Below are positions 8,086 through 19,400 of a DNA stretch of 64,000 nucleotides, piece by piece. The notes beneath the pieces were generated by a model. The model searched no databases, was not told the DNA's origin, and was given only the letters and a program-made list of their open reading frames with translations. The number at the start of each line of letters is the position of its first letter. Within the stretch, counting starts at the first letter, position 1. Source of the DNA: Nostoc carneum NIES-2107 (GTDB lineage: Bacteria > Cyanobacteriota > Cyanobacteriia > Cyanobacteriales > Nostocaceae); NCBI GenBank assembly GCA_002368155.1, contig AP018180.1:7620561-7684560 (forward strand). The letters run 5' to 3'. Position numbers and translations under genes: made by a program.

Positions 8086-9429
8086 ATGTCAAAAGATATA
8101 TTTGATTTACCCGCACCACCAATTAACTCTATCGTGGGGCATTTAGTCGAATTGGGACAAGACCCATTAGCATTTCTCACTAGTTGTCGTGATTATGGTG
8201 ACATTGTTCCTTTACGCTTAGGATTAACACCAACTTGTTTATTAACTAATCCTGAATATATTGAAGAGGTTCTCAAAAATCGCGAGAGTTTTATTAAAAG
8301 TCCGGGATTTCGGGTGTTAAAAACCCTGTTAGGTGAAGGTTTATTAACCGCAGAAGGCGAATCTTGGTTATGGCAACGTCGTCTAGCACAACCTGTATTT
8401 CACCAAAAGCGAATTAATAACTATGGCGACATTATGGTGAAGTACACTGACCGAATGTTGCAAACCTGGCAAGATGGCGAAGTTCATGACATCCATGCAG
8501 ATATGATGCGCCTCACCCTGGCGATTGTGATGAAATGTATTTTTAATACTGATGTTGATGCTGGGGAAGCCAAAGTAGTTGCCAATGCTTTAGATGTGAC
8601 AATGCACTGGTTTGAAAGCAAGCGAAAACAGAACTTTTTATCATGGGAATGGTTTCCCAGACCGGAAAATATTCGCTATCGTCAAGCTGTAGCGGCAATG
8701 GATGAGGCTATCTATCAACTAATTCGCGATCGCCGTAATAGTAACGAGAAAAGCAACGATTTACTCTCAATGCTGATGGAAGCGCGAGACGAGGAAACTC
8801 AGCAACAAATGGATGATAAGCTGCTGCGAGACGAAGTAGCCACTTTGATGCTGGCAGGTCATGAAACTACTGCTAATGCTTTATCTTGGACATGGATGCT
8901 CATCTCTCAACATCCCGAAGTACAAGAGAAACTCTCTGCTGAATTAAAAGCAGTCCTGCAAGGAAAATTAGCCACAATCGCAGATCTACCGCGCTTAACC
9001 TACACCCAACAAGTGATTAAAGAATCAATGCGGTTGTATCCTCCGGTAGCGTTAATAGGCAGAGAAGCGGCGGAAGATACGACAATTGGCGAGTACGAAA
9101 TCCCCAAAGGCACAGTCATCATGATTAGTCAGTGGGTATTGCATCGCCATCCCAAATATTTTGATCGTGCTGAAGAGTTTCTACCGGAACGCTGGACAGA
9201 AGAGTTTGAAAAGCAATTAACTAAAGGCGTATATATTCCCTTTGGTGATGGGCCGCGGATTTGTATTGGTAAAGGCTTTGCCATGATGGAAGCAGCTTTA
9301 TTATTAGCTACCATTGCCCAACGCTTCCAAATAGAAATAGAGCCAGGATTCCCGATTGTACCCCAACCTTCAATTACCCTCCGCCCTGAATATGGGATTA
9401 AAGTGCAGGTGAAGGGGATTGGGGATTAG
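8086..9429 (+). CDS. Cytochrome P450, CYP110-like
   Basis: A 447-residue soluble P450 with all core motifs: oxygen-activating I-helix AGHETT (257-262), ExxR in KESMRLYPP (Glu313/Arg316) and the haem loop [14 protein letters not shown] with the thiolate Cys393. The general sequence (for example [31 protein letters not shown]) resembles CYP110 proteins of Nostoc/Anabaena, some of which oxidise fatty acids or terpenes; the substrate cannot be told from sequence. No ferredoxin or terpene synthase gene is next to it. The final codons, for GIGD and the stop, are read from GGGGATT heptads, so the natural C-terminus has been replaced or extended by the repeat. Confidence 0.95.
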   Translation: MSKDIFDLPAPPINSIVGHLVELGQDPLAFLTSCRDYGDIVPLRLGLTPTCLLTNPEYIEEVLKNRESFIKSPGFRVLKTLLGEGLLTAEGESWLWQRRLAQPVFHQKRINNYGDIMVKYTDRMLQTWQDGEVHDIHADMMRLTLAIVMKCIFNTDVDAGEAKVVANALDVTMHWFESKRKQNFLSWEWFPRPENIRYRQAVAAMDEAIYQLIRDRRNSNEKSNDLLSMLMEARDEETQQQMDDKLLRDEVATLMLAGHETTANALSWTWMLISQHPEVQEKLSAELKAVLQGKLATIADLPRLTYTQQVIKESMRLYPPVALIGREAAEDTTIGEYEIPKGTVIMISQWVLHRHPKYFDRAEEFLPERWTEEFEKQLTKGVYIPFGDGPRICIGKGFAMMEAALLLATIAQRFQIEIEPGFPIVPQPSITLRPEYGIKVQVKGIGD

Positions 9430-9530
9430 GGATTGGGGACTGGGGATTAGGGATTGGGGACTGGGGACTGGGGATTGGGGATTGGGGACTGGGGATTAGG
9501 GATTGGGGATTGGGGACTGGGAGATGAGGG
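9418..9530. repeat. STRR array GGGGATT/GGGGACT overlapping the P450 3' end
   Basis: Heptads GGGGATT, AGGGATT and GGGGACT start inside the last codons of the P450 gene and continue for about 110 bp. Confidence 0.88.
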
Positions 9531-9549
9531 GGATGAGGGAGACAATACC

Positions 9550-9592
9550 AAATGACAAATGACAAATGACAAATGACAAATGACAAATGACA
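9550..9592. repeat. STRR array AAATGAC, about 6 heptads
   Basis: Six AAATGAC units end 4 bp before the stop codon end of the minus-strand giant kinase gene. The same unit appears at about 36150 and 45107-45141. Confidence 0.9.
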
Positions 9593-9595
9593 AAA

Positions 9596-12500
9596 TTAAG
9601 AGGCGTTTACAGGCAACTTGATAATAAATTCTGTGCCTTCTCCGAGAACAGAATCTACAGTGATTGTACCTTCGTGTCGTTCTATGACAATTTGGCGGGC
9701 GATCGCTAATCCTAAACCTGTGCCTTTACCAACGGGTTTGGTAGTAAATAGGTGATCAAAGACTTTGGCTTTGACTTCTGGTGTCATTCCTGTACCGTTG
9801 TCTTTGATGCGAATTACAACATGGGGAGTAGAGTTACTATCACTCTGGGGAATATATGCAGTTTTAATGGTGATTTGGTGGGAATGGGGGCGAAATTCAC
9901 CTTGGACGCGTTGCTGGTTAAATTCTTCTAAACTATCAATGGCATTTGCCAAAATGTTCATAAACACTTGGTTGAGTTGTCCAGGGAAACATTCGACTTC
10001 GGGTAAATTGCCGTAATTTGTGATTACTTCAATTGCGGGACGGCTTTCGTTAGCTTTGAGGCGATGTTTAAGAATTAAAATTGTACTGTTGAGACCTTCG
10101 TGAAGATGAAAGGGAATTTTGTAATCTTTATCGGCGCGAGAAAAGTTTCGCAAGCTAATACTAATACTGCGGATGCGATCGACACCAAGTTTCATGGAGT
10201 CAATCAGCTTGGGTAAGTCTTCACGTATATATTCCAAATCAATGGCTTCTATTTCCTCGGTAATGACTGCACCAGGATTGGGAAATTGCTGCTGATACAA
10301 ATCGAGTATTCCTAACACATCGTTAATATAATCTCGCGCAGGTTGCAAGTTACCGACGATAAACCCTACAGGATTATTAATTTCATGAGCAACACCCGCT
10401 ATCAGGTTCCCCAAGGCAGACATTTTCTCACTTTGCACCATTTGTAGTTGGGTTTGTTGCAAATCTTGCAAGGCTGTTTCTAATTCTTGAGCTTTTTGCT
10501 GCGCTTGGGCTTCAGCTAGTTTGCGAGCGCTAATATTAATTGCTGTGCCAATTAATTGATGGATTCTTCCAGTGCGATCGCGCAGGGGATTAAAGGTTGT
10601 CAGCCACCAAGTTAGCTCTTGATCAAAGGTAAGACTCTGTTCAATGGTGATGCTAGTTCCTGCGTTAATGCAACTGATAAATTGTTGTCTCACCGCAGCA
10701 CCTTCTACTTCTCCATGAATCTCTTCGGGAGTTTTGCCGATCACTTCCTCTGGTAATACACCTGCAACCCTGGCGGCGGCTGGGTTCCAACTAGCATAGA
10801 GAACATCTTGCTCTGGTGTGACATTGATGACAAAAATCGGATGATCGACACCATCGTAGATACTGCGGAGAAATTGTTCTTGGGCGCGGATTTTTTCTTC
10901 CGCTAAATGGCGATCGCTAACATCGATCACAATCCCATCCCACATAATTGATCCGTCGGCTTGCTGCTGGGGTTGCGCCACAGATTGAATCCATTTGACA
11001 ATGCCGGAAGGTGTGATAATACGCCATTCATGTTGAAATGACGTTAAATTTTGAGCAGAATGAGTTATTAATTCAGCAACATTTGCTATATCATCAGGAT
11101 GATTAATTTTATACAGGTTTTCTTTACCTGACATCACATCTTCCGCTGACACCTCATAGATTTCGTAGCAGCCAGAACTGACGTAGGGTGTAGATGTAGA
11201 ACCATCAGTAGCTAAATGAAACTGGTAAATCATCCCTGGGATGTTATTTGCAAGGTTCTGGAAGCGGGTATCACTTGCTTTGAGTTCGTCAAGGGATTGC
11301 TCTAACTGCTGGCTGTACAGTTGAGCTTGTTGATAAAGGTGGGCATTTTCTAAGGAAATCGCCGCTTGAGTACAAAGCAAATTTAGAAGTTCCACGCGAT
11401 CGCTAGTAAAGGCTGCTGTGGCTTCTTTATTTTCTAAATACAAAATCCCTAAAAGTTTGCCCTGATACATAATTGGCGTACATAATATGCTCTTGGGCTG
11501 GTAACGGAAAATATAGGGATCGGCTGTTAATAAGGGATGGGTGATGGCATCAATTAATACCGCGGCTGTCAAGGTTCTTTTGACAGTATTAATCAAGCCT
11601 ATGGGTACTTCTTGACTGTTTTCTAGGGGAACTGATTGCAGGACTGCTGATTGTTGTCCCAATGCAATCGTCGCTTCAATAGTTAGCTTGCCCTGTTTTT
11701 GTAGTAATAAAACACATTTATCTGCTCCAGCATTTTCTAAGACTACTTGCAACAAAGTAGAGAGTAATTTGTTCAGATGAATTTCGCTAGCTAACATCTG
11801 AAAAGATTTGAGGACAGTTGCTAAATCCAAGGCAGCAGATACGCTATTGCTACTATAATTTGTATTTTGACTGTCATTGGAATGAGTTACCATTTCTGCT
11901 AATGGAATCGTGACATCAGATGAAAAACTGATGCTATCTGGTTGCAAAATGGGAATCAGAAAATGCGGATAGTTTTGTTCTAGTTGCTTAACTTTGGCAG
12001 TTGCACCCCAACGCGCATAACCATAGTAAGCGCTTAATAAATATTCTTGAACAATATTATTTTTGCCCCATGCTAAATAGAATTTGGCAGCAAGTTCGTT
12101 AGCTAAGGCTTCTTCGTGGGGGTAATTATTAACTTTGGCTGTGGAAATTGCCAAATCATATAATTCAATAGCTGCGGCTTTGTTATGTAAAACGCGCTGG
12201 TGTTCTGCTTCCACTAAATAAAATTTATGCAGATGATTTCCTGGGGCAGAATTAGCCCATTTCTGCACTTTTGCTTGGTTGCTATTAACTCGCTGTTCAA
12301 TGCGTTTTTGTTCGGCTGAAGAAACTTGCGGATAAATTGCCAGATGTGCCAGGGAATCGTAGGTATAAAAGCTAGGAACGATAAATAATCCGGTAGCTGC
12401 ACCCAAGTAATTTTCTGTGGCGATCGCAGCGTTTACGGCTGATGGAAACTCCTCAGATAAATAATACAGAAAAAGTTTTTGGTAATGGAAATAGCACAGG

Positions 12501-15500
12501 GCTGTTTGATCGCCTCCCTGTTCCAGGATTGGTAACATTTGGGCTTCATGAAAAGCATCGCCCTCAAATCGCCAAACCTCAGTATTATCTCCTAATAAAT
12601 TGACAACGGTTTGCTGAAAAATGGCAATTTGATTGACTAGTGCTGCTTGCTGGAGTTGAGTTAACTGGGTACAAAAAGCAGTAGCATCGCGGTTGATATC
12701 GTTCAACTCTTGACCTGCTAGCCAAGAATGCATAATGTAAATAATGCCGCAAATACTAGTCCACACTAAATCGCCAGTTTCTAAGCCACTTTGATAGCCT
12801 GCTTTTAACAATGGTAAGCTGTTGATTACAGGTTCTTGCCAATGTAATGTACCCAGGCAAACTTCTCCATAGGTTCTAGCTGTTTGTTCTTTAATATGAG
12901 AGTTTTCGAGTAACTTCAGTGCTAGTTTGCCAAATTGATAGCCCAAGTCAATATCTCCTTGAACTCCACATAATAACTGTCCATAACAGCCATAACTATA
13001 AGGAGAAAATGGTGTATTCCCGTAGGTAATTGATAAGTTAACTTGTTCTAAAATAATTAACGGAAATAATTGCGGCACTGCAATATAAGTAGAAGAAGAA
13101 ACAGCCGCCATAATTTTGATTGCGGCTAATTTTTCTGGTTCTGTCATTTGGGGCAGATTGACTAAGTCTAATGGTTGTCTCCCTGCTAAATTTTTTTTAG
13201 TTTGATGCAGTGCTTGCGTAATATCTAATTCACTAGGTTGTTCTGGAAAATTGATACCCAAAAGTTGCAGAATTTTCAGAGCAATTTTTACGGCTGCTAA
13301 GGGTTGATTTTGTGCTTGTAGTACTTGAATTTGAATTTCATAGGCTTTTATCTTATCTAATAAACTGTTAGCACTTGCTAAAATCACATCAGCTAAATTG
13401 GTCATTTGCTCTAAGTCACTACTTAGATATGCTGCTTCAGTAGCTGCTGTATACAGTGCTAAAGTTAATTCATACTGGGTTTGCCATTGATTTTTAGGCA
13501 ATAAGTTAATGCCTGTAGTGAAATATTCTAAAGCTACTGTATGGGCAGTGGCAGTTCTCGCTTTTTTGCCAGCTTTTAAGTTAAGTTGAGCTAGTTGGGT
13601 ATAGTGAATATCTTCCCCAATCCAATTTTTACCAATATTAAATTGGTTAACAATCTCAAATAATTTTTCCTCTTGTTCTGCAACAGTAGTTTTATGCAGT
13701 AGTAGTTTACCAATGTGGAAGTGAGTCAGTTGTTTTTGGGGTTCGGGAATTAGAGAATAAGCTGCTTGCTGGACGCGATCGTGCAAAAATTTGTAATGGG
13801 CTAAGGGATTACCACTGATGGGTAATGGACATGATGCGTTTTGGCAATCACAGTTTTGGAAAAATTTATAAACTTCATTAGTAGGTAAAATTAATCCTGC
13901 TTGCAGTGCTTGCCATAAATCTGCGGCTGTTTCTGACTCAGATTTTTCGTAAACAATTGCCAGAGTGGATAAATCAAAATCATTACCAATGCAAGCAGCC
14001 AGTTTTAAAACTGTTTGGGTAGCGGTGGGTAATTTCTGAATCTGCTGTGCCATAAATTCAACAACATCATCAGTCAAGGCTGATTCTCTAATTTCGGCGA
14101 TATTACCTTGCCAGCAACCAGTATTGATATTAAAGTTAATCAATTTATCTACATATAATGCCTTGAGAAATTGTTTAACAAAAAAAGGATTTCCTTTGGT
14201 TTTTTGGTAAACTAACTCCGCTAGAGGTTTAGCAATTCCATCTGGACAACTGAGGGTATCAGCAAGCAAATGATTTAAATCACATAATTGCAAGGGTGAC
14301 AAGGTAATGGTGTTAACAATTGCTGGAGAGTTGTGAATTTCATCTAATACCAACATTAGGGGATGAGCAGTTGATACTTCGTTATTGCGGTAAGCACCAA
14401 TTAATAGCAGATAACCTGTTTCTGCTTCGCCTATTAACAATCGCATCAGTCTGAGCGATGCTGAGTCTGCCCATTGCAAATCATCTAAGAAAATGACTAA
14501 GGGATGGTTGGGAGTAGTAAAAACTCTAATAAACTTTTGAAACAGCAAATTGAAGCGAACTTGGGCTGCATCGAAAGCAAGTTCTATAGGTGAAGTTTGC
14601 TTGCCAATAATTCTTTCTAGTTCTGGGATCACCTCAATAATTATCTGTGCATTATCTCCCAATGCTGCCAGAATTTTCGTTTGCCATTGCTCTAGTTGGC
14701 TATCTGTTTCTGTCAGTAATTGTGCCATTAAATTACGTAATGCTTGCACAAATCCCGAAAAGGGAATATTTCGCTGGAACTGATCAAATTTACCTTTAAT
14801 GAAATAACCCCGTTGTCTGACAATTGGCTTATGGACTTCATTGACGATCGCAGTTTTGCCAATACCCGACAAACCTGCAACTAACATCAGTTCGCTTCTA
14901 GCGTTGGTTTTGTGGGCTACCCGCTCAAATGCATCTAGCAGCTGTTGAATTTCCGCTTCCCTACCATAGAGTTTTTCCGGAATGAGAAAGCGATCGCACA
15001 CATCCCGGTTACCAATGGTAAAGTCTACAATCTTACCCGTTGTTTGCAGTTGTTCTAAGCAATTTTGTAAATCAAATTTTAATCCTAAAGCACTCTGATA
15101 GCGGTCTTCGGGGTTTTTCGCCATCAGCTTACTCACAATATCGTAAAGTACCTGCGGTCTTCCTTCCCTTTCCCTGTTCCCCGTTCCCCGTTCCCCGTTC
15201 CCCAATACCGCAGGTATTTTCGCAATATGACAGTGAATTAACTCCATTGGGTCATCAGACTGAAACGGAAGTTTACCTGTCAGCAGTTCAAACAAAGTAA
15301 TTCCCAAAGAATAGAAATCACTGCGATAGTCAATCCCTCGATTCATCCGTCCAGTTTGCTCTGGAGAAATATAATTGAGGGTTCCTTCTAAAACATTGGG
15401 ATTTTTAATTTCCTGAGTTTCTCTTGGGAGCAAAGAGGCAATACTAAAATCAATCAGCTTGACTTCTTGAGTTTGAGGATTGATCAAAATATTGTCAGGT

Positions 15501-15910
15501 TTGAGGTCTTTATGAATAACTCGATGCTGATGTAAATTATGTAAAATCTCCACGATTTGCAGTGCGATCGCTAAAAATTCACTTAATTCTAGTGGCTCTT
15601 GTTTGGTATAATCCTGTAGCGGAATGCCACCAAAATCTTCCATTACTAATATATAGCTATTGCGATATGCTTCCAGGGTGTAGTGGCGTACTACACCCTG
15701 GAAGTCAAGATTTTTGGCGATTGTATATTGGTTGCGAAACTGCAACAGTTCGTGAAAACTTGGATAATCAGATTTGAGGTATTTGATGATTACAGGCTGC
15801 TGATTGCTAACTCGAATACCGCGATAAACAATTGTCCTGGAACTAAAGTGCAGTTGTTCTACCACCCGATATCCTAAAATTCTGCATTCTAAATCCAGCC
15901 CTGCAATCAT
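9596..15910 (-). CDS. Giant hybrid serine/threonine kinase - AAA ATPase - GAF/PAS - histidine kinase (HstK-type)
   Basis: A 2104-residue signalling protein with two kinase activities. Residues about 12-290 are a Ser/Thr kinase (HKDLKPDN catalytic loop, IDFSIAS in place of DFG, SPEQTGRMNR activation segment). About 315-640 is an AAA-type predicted ATPase (Walker A GLSGIGKT), followed by roughly 650 residues of helical TPR-like sequence. Then come a GAF domain (about 1350-1510), two PAS/PAC units and a HisKA/HATPase pair (H-box [14 protein letters not shown]-box [18 protein letters not shown]). This order is that of HstK-like proteins of Anabaena. The ligand and targets are unknown. A heptad repeat has been inserted in frame within the Ser/Thr kinase domain (15168-15210) and a perfect 15-bp hairpin lies at 15670-15704. 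It is divergent from the WD40 STAND gene. Confidence 0.93.
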   Translation of the reverse strand: MIAGLDLECRILGYRVVEQLHFSSRTIVYRGIRVSNQQPVIIKYLKSDYPSFHELLQFRNQYTIAKNLDFQGVVRHYTLEAYRNSYILVMEDFGGIPLQDYTKQEPLELSEFLAIALQIVEILHNLHQHRVIHKDLKPDNILINPQTQEVKLIDFSIASLLPRETQEIKNPNVLEGTLNYISPEQTGRMNRGIDYRSDFYSLGITLFELLTGKLPFQSDDPMELIHCHIAKIPAVLGNGERGTGNREREGRPQVLYDIVSKLMAKNPEDRYQSALGLKFDLQNCLEQLQTTGKIVDFTIGNRDVCDRFLIPEKLYGREAEIQQLLDAFERVAHKTNARSELMLVAGLSGIGKTAIVNEVHKPIVRQRGYFIKGKFDQFQRNIPFSGFVQALRNLMAQLLTETDSQLEQWQTKILAALGDNAQIIIEVIPELERIIGKQTSPIELAFDAAQVRFNLLFQKFIRVFTTPNHPLVIFLDDLQWADSASLRLMRLLIGEAETGYLLLIGAYRNNEVSTAHPLMLVLDEIHNSPAIVNTITLSPLQLCDLNHLLADTLSCPDGIAKPLAELVYQKTKGNPFFVKQFLKALYVDKLINFNINTGCWQGNIAEIRESALTDDVVEFMAQQIQKLPTATQTVLKLAACIGNDFDLSTLAIVYEKSESETAADLWQALQAGLILPTNEVYKFFQNCDCQNASCPLPISGNPLAHYKFLHDRVQQAAYSLIPEPQKQLTHFHIGKLLLHKTTVAEQEEKLFEIVNQFNIGKNWIGEDIHYTQLAQLNLKAGKKARTATAHTVALEYFTTGINLLPKNQWQTQYELTLALYTAATEAAYLSSDLEQMTNLADVILASANSLLDKIKAYEIQIQVLQAQNQPLAAVKIALKILQLLGINFPEQPSELDITQALHQTKKNLAGRQPLDLVNLPQMTEPEKLAAIKIMAAVSSSTYIAVPQLFPLIILEQVNLSITYGNTPFSPYSYGCYGQLLCGVQGDIDLGYQFGKLALKLLENSHIKEQTARTYGEVCLGTLHWQEPVINSLPLLKAGYQSGLETGDLVWTSICGIIYIMHSWLAGQELNDINRDATAFCTQLTQLQQAALVNQIAIFQQTVVNLLGDNTEVWRFEGDAFHEAQMLPILEQGGDQTALCYFHYQKLFLYYLSEEFPSAVNAAIATENYLGAATGLFIVPSFYTYDSLAHLAIYPQVSSAEQKRIEQRVNSNQAKVQKWANSAPGNHLHKFYLVEAEHQRVLHNKAAAIELYDLAISTAKVNNYPHEEALANELAAKFYLAWGKNNIVQEYLLSAYYGYARWGATAKVKQLEQNYPHFLIPILQPDSISFSSDVTIPLAEMVTHSNDSQNTNYSSNSVSAALDLATVLKSFQMLASEIHLNKLLSTLLQVVLENAGADKCVLLLQKQGKLTIEATIALGQQSAVLQSVPLENSQEVPIGLINTVKRTLTAAVLIDAITHPLLTADPYIFRYQPKSILCTPIMYQGKLLGILYLENKEATAAFTSDRVELLNLLCTQAAISLENAHLYQQAQLYSQQLEQSLDELKASDTRFQNLANNIPGMIYQFHLATDGSTSTPYVSSGCYEIYEVSAEDVMSGKENLYKINHPDDIANVAELITHSAQNLTSFQHEWRIITPSGIVKWIQSVAQPQQQADGSIMWDGIVIDVSDRHLAEEKIRAQEQFLRSIYDGVDHPIFVINVTPEQDVLYASWNPAAARVAGVLPEEVIGKTPEEIHGEVEGAAVRQQFISCINAGTSITIEQSLTFDQELTWWLTTFNPLRDRTGRIHQLIGTAINISARKLAEAQAQQKAQELETALQDLQQTQLQMVQSEKMSALGNLIAGVAHEINNPVGFIVGNLQPARDYINDVLGILDLYQQQFPNPGAVITEEIEAIDLEYIREDLPKLIDSMKLGVDRIRSISISLRNFSRADKDYKIPFHLHEGLNSTILILKHRLKANESRPAIEVITNYGNLPEVECFPGQLNQVFMNILANAIDSLEEFNQQRVQGEFRPHSHQITIKTAYIPQSDSNSTPHVVIRIKDNGTGMTPEVKAKVFDHLFTTKPVGKGTGLGLAIARQIVIERHEGTITVDSVLGEGTEFIIKLPVNAS
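15168..15210. repeat. STRR units (GTTCCCC) inside the coding sequence of the giant kinase
   Basis: Three to four GTTCCCC/CTTTCCC heptads lie in frame in the Ser/Thr kinase C-lobe and encode the low-complexity segment GNGERGTGNREREG between CHIAKIPAV and PQVLYDIVSKLMAKN. Confidence 0.8.
15670..15704. repeat. Perfect 15-bp inverted repeat within coding sequence
   Basis: CTTCCAGGGTGTAGT and ACTACACCCTGGAAG flank a 5-nt GGCGT loop. It encodes part of the kinase N-lobe (about residues 70-81, DFQGVVRHYTLE), whose length looks normal for the family, so the hairpin does not appear to be an insertion. Confidence 0.85.
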
Positions 15911-16400
15911 GTGTATTTACCTCATCTGCAAAGTTGTAATTTTTGATAGCTTTGATAATCCCAGTATTCCCATGAGCTAGCTTTTTCTAACTAGCATGAA
16001 CCGCGTAAACTCATCATGCATAAAAATGACAATACAGGGTAGGGGGTAATACCACTAAATGAAATTCAAAAGTATTGAATTCCAAGCTTTTACACTGTTG
16101 TAAATTGTAGTTTTATTTTTTCCCCTATGTAGTGATCTGTATACTTAATTTGTATGATTTGGTTGAAATGGCCTCTCAGCCATAATTCCTAGTCAGCATA
16201 TTTTTTTGGGATGAGCGATATCTGGTATTTGGCTCAAACCGTGATGATTAAGAGTACTCACCCTTCCCTACTGCTACCCCCTAGCTTTTATACCCTTTTT
16301 CCCAGATCTTATACCTAAAGTCGGAAAAAATCATAAAAAATCAGGTAAATCCCAATAAAGGCAGTGAAAAAAGTAAATAGCCTTAAAATCAGCTTTATAA
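15911..16400. other. Divergent promoter region between the giant kinase and STAND genes
   Basis: 490 bp without a gene. It must hold the promoters of both divergent genes; AT-rich stretches near 16130-16160 and 16320-16345 are candidates but no confident -10/-35 pair is called. Confidence 0.45.
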
Positions 16401-19400
16401 ATGAAATCCCCTCGGTCAATAACTGGGGTTATCTATTTCTTACAGCCTTTGGGAGCCATAGATTTGACTTTTGAACAAGCAATGCTAGTTTTAGATCTAG
16501 TGTTACAGCACAAGCATTTAAGTGACATTCAAGAGTTAGTCCTCCGCCAGTCTTGGGAAGGTTACACTTATGCAGAGATAGCTCAAAGCTCAGGTTATGA
16601 TGATGATTACATCCGAGATGTGGGCTTTAGGTTGTGGCAGACTCTCTCTAAAGCTTTGGGAGAGAATGTCAATAAAAGTAATATCAAATCTGTCTTGAGA
16701 CGGCGTTATACTACGCTTCCTCAAAGCGAATTACAAGTATCTTCCGTAGCTATGGAACAAACACTTCAAACAGGCCCGCAACAAGATTGGGGCGAAGCTA
16801 TTGATGTTTCCATCTTCTATGGACGCATACTAGAGCAAGCTCAGCTACAGCAATGGATTGTGCAAGAAAAATGCCGTTTAGTAGCTTTGCTAGGTATGGG
16901 AGGAGTGGGTAAAACAGCTTTATCTGTAAAATTAGCCCAACAGCTACAAAATGATTTTGATTACGTGCTTTGGCGCAGTTTGCGAAATGCGCCACCGATA
17001 GTGTCTCTGCTGAAAAATATCATTTTATTTCTTTCTCAACAGCAAGAAGTTAATATCCCGGAAACTGTAGAGGGGCATATTTCTTGTTTGATGAAATATT
17101 TCCGTTCTCAACGTTGCTTGATAGTCTTAGATAATGCGGAATCAATTTTAGAAGGTGGCAAAGTTTCTGGTTGCTATCGTTCGGGATATGAGGGATATGG
17201 GCAGCTTTTACGCAGGGTAGGTGATGAACGCCATCAAAGTTGTCTGATATTTACTAGCCGCGAAAAACCCATTGGTTTTACAGCCAGAGAAGGTGCTAAT
17301 TTACCAGTGCGATCGCTGCAATTAACGGGTTTGCCTTTAGCAGAATCCCAGCAAATTCTCAGCATTAAAGGATTAGTCAATGCCACTAATGAACGTGATA
17401 GCTTAATTCAGCGCTATACAGGTAATCCCCTAGCTTTAAAAATCGTTGCCACAACAATTCAGTATTTATTTGATGGCAATATTTTACAGTTTCTGCAGCA
17501 AGCTCCAGTGGTTTTTGGTGATATTAGGGAAATATTAGAGCAACAGTTCAATCGCTTGTCGCCTAACGAAAAGCAAGTGATGTACTGGCTAGCAGTGAAA
17601 CGAGAATGGGTAACCATCACAGACTTACAAGAAGATATTGTCCCGAGAATCTCGAAGCGGGAATTGCTAGAAGTATTGTTATCTTTGCAAGGGCGATCGC
17701 TAATTGAAAAGCAGTCAGGTAGCTATACTCAACAACCTGTAGTCATGGAGTATGTCACAGACCAACTCATTAAAGATGTATGTAGTGAAATTAACTCAGG
17801 AGAAATCGAATTATTTAATTCCTACACTTTGATGGCAGCGACAGCTAAAGATTATGTCAGAGAAAGTCAAAGGTGGGTAATTGTTGAACCAATATTGAAT
17901 CGGTTAAAAACTCGTTTTACAACTCCCTCAGCAATTGAAACAAGACTCAAAGAAATTATTGTCATCTTACAAGAAAATTTTTCTACAACGCCTGGATATG
18001 CTGCAGGTAATATTATCAATCTACTGCGTCAGCTAAACGTTGATTTTACAGGGTGGAATTTTTCTGGTTTAACTATTTGGCAAGCTTACTTCAAAGATGT
18101 AAATTTGCATCAAGTTAACTTGCAAAATACCAATTTAAAAAAATCAGCTTTTAATGAGGCTCTGGTAAAAATTGTCGTCGTCAAATTCAGTCCTCTCGGT
18201 CAGATTTTAGCATCTGGTGATGTTCATGGCAGAGTACACCTGTGGAATCTAGAAGATGGTCAACAACTGCGGAGTTTAGAAGGACATACTGCCTGGGTTT
18301 GGCAAATTAACTTCACCTCAGATGGTAAAACTATAGCAAGCTGCTGCGATCGCGGCATTATTCAACTTTGGGATGTAGAAACAGGGCAATGCCTGCATAC
18401 TGTACAACAAGAGGAAATACGCGGTTGGTTAGCCAGCTTTAATCCCGATTGCACCCTACTAGCTTGTAGTAGAACAGAACAAACAATCAAAATTTGGGAT
18501 ATTAGTACTGGTGAGTGCCTAAAAACCCTGGAACAACAGGAAAGCAAAATTGGTGGGGTGGCTTTTAGTTCCAATGGGCAAATTCTTGCTAGTGGAAGTG
18601 AAAATGGAACAGTGAAACTCTGGGATTTAATTACTGGTGACTGTCTTCATACCTTAAAGGGACACACTCAAGCAGTTTGGTCAGTTAGCTTCAGCCCTAA
18701 CGGCAAAATTTTGGCCAGTGGAAGCCAGGACAAAACTGTAAAACTTTGGGATGTCAATAAGGGTAGATGCAAGAAAACTTTACAAGGGCCGCATATAGAT
18801 ATCGTATGGTCAATAGCTTTTAGTCCAGATGGGCAAACTTTGGCGATCGCAGGTGAAGCCCCTGTAATTAGTTTATGGGATGTCAACACAGGACAGTGTA
18901 TTAAAACTTTATTAGGTCATACAACTCGTGTTTGGTCAGTTGCCTTTAGCCCTGATGGTCAAATCCTTGCCAGTGGTTCTGAAGACCAAAGTATTAGATT
19001 ATGGGAAGTATCTACAGGACGATGCATCAAAACTTTACAAGGATATCCTAGTTTAATCGGCTCAGTAGTTTTCCATCCCGATGGTCAATCTTTGGTTAGT
19101 AATACAGGCAATACAATTAGATTTTGGGATTTTCCAGATGGGAATTGCTTAAAAAGTTTGTACGATCATTCTCGCGACGTTATGGCTTTAGCTTACAGTA
19201 GCGATGGGCAAACATTGGCAAGTAGTAGCGTAGATAGCACAATTCGGATTTGGCATGTCCAAACAGGAGAATGTCTCAAAATTTTAGAAGAACATACTAG
19301 TTTTATCTTTGCAGTTTCTTATAGCCATGACGATCAAACTCTGGCTAGCGCAGGCGCAGACAAGATGATCAAAATATGGGATATAAACACAGGACAATGT

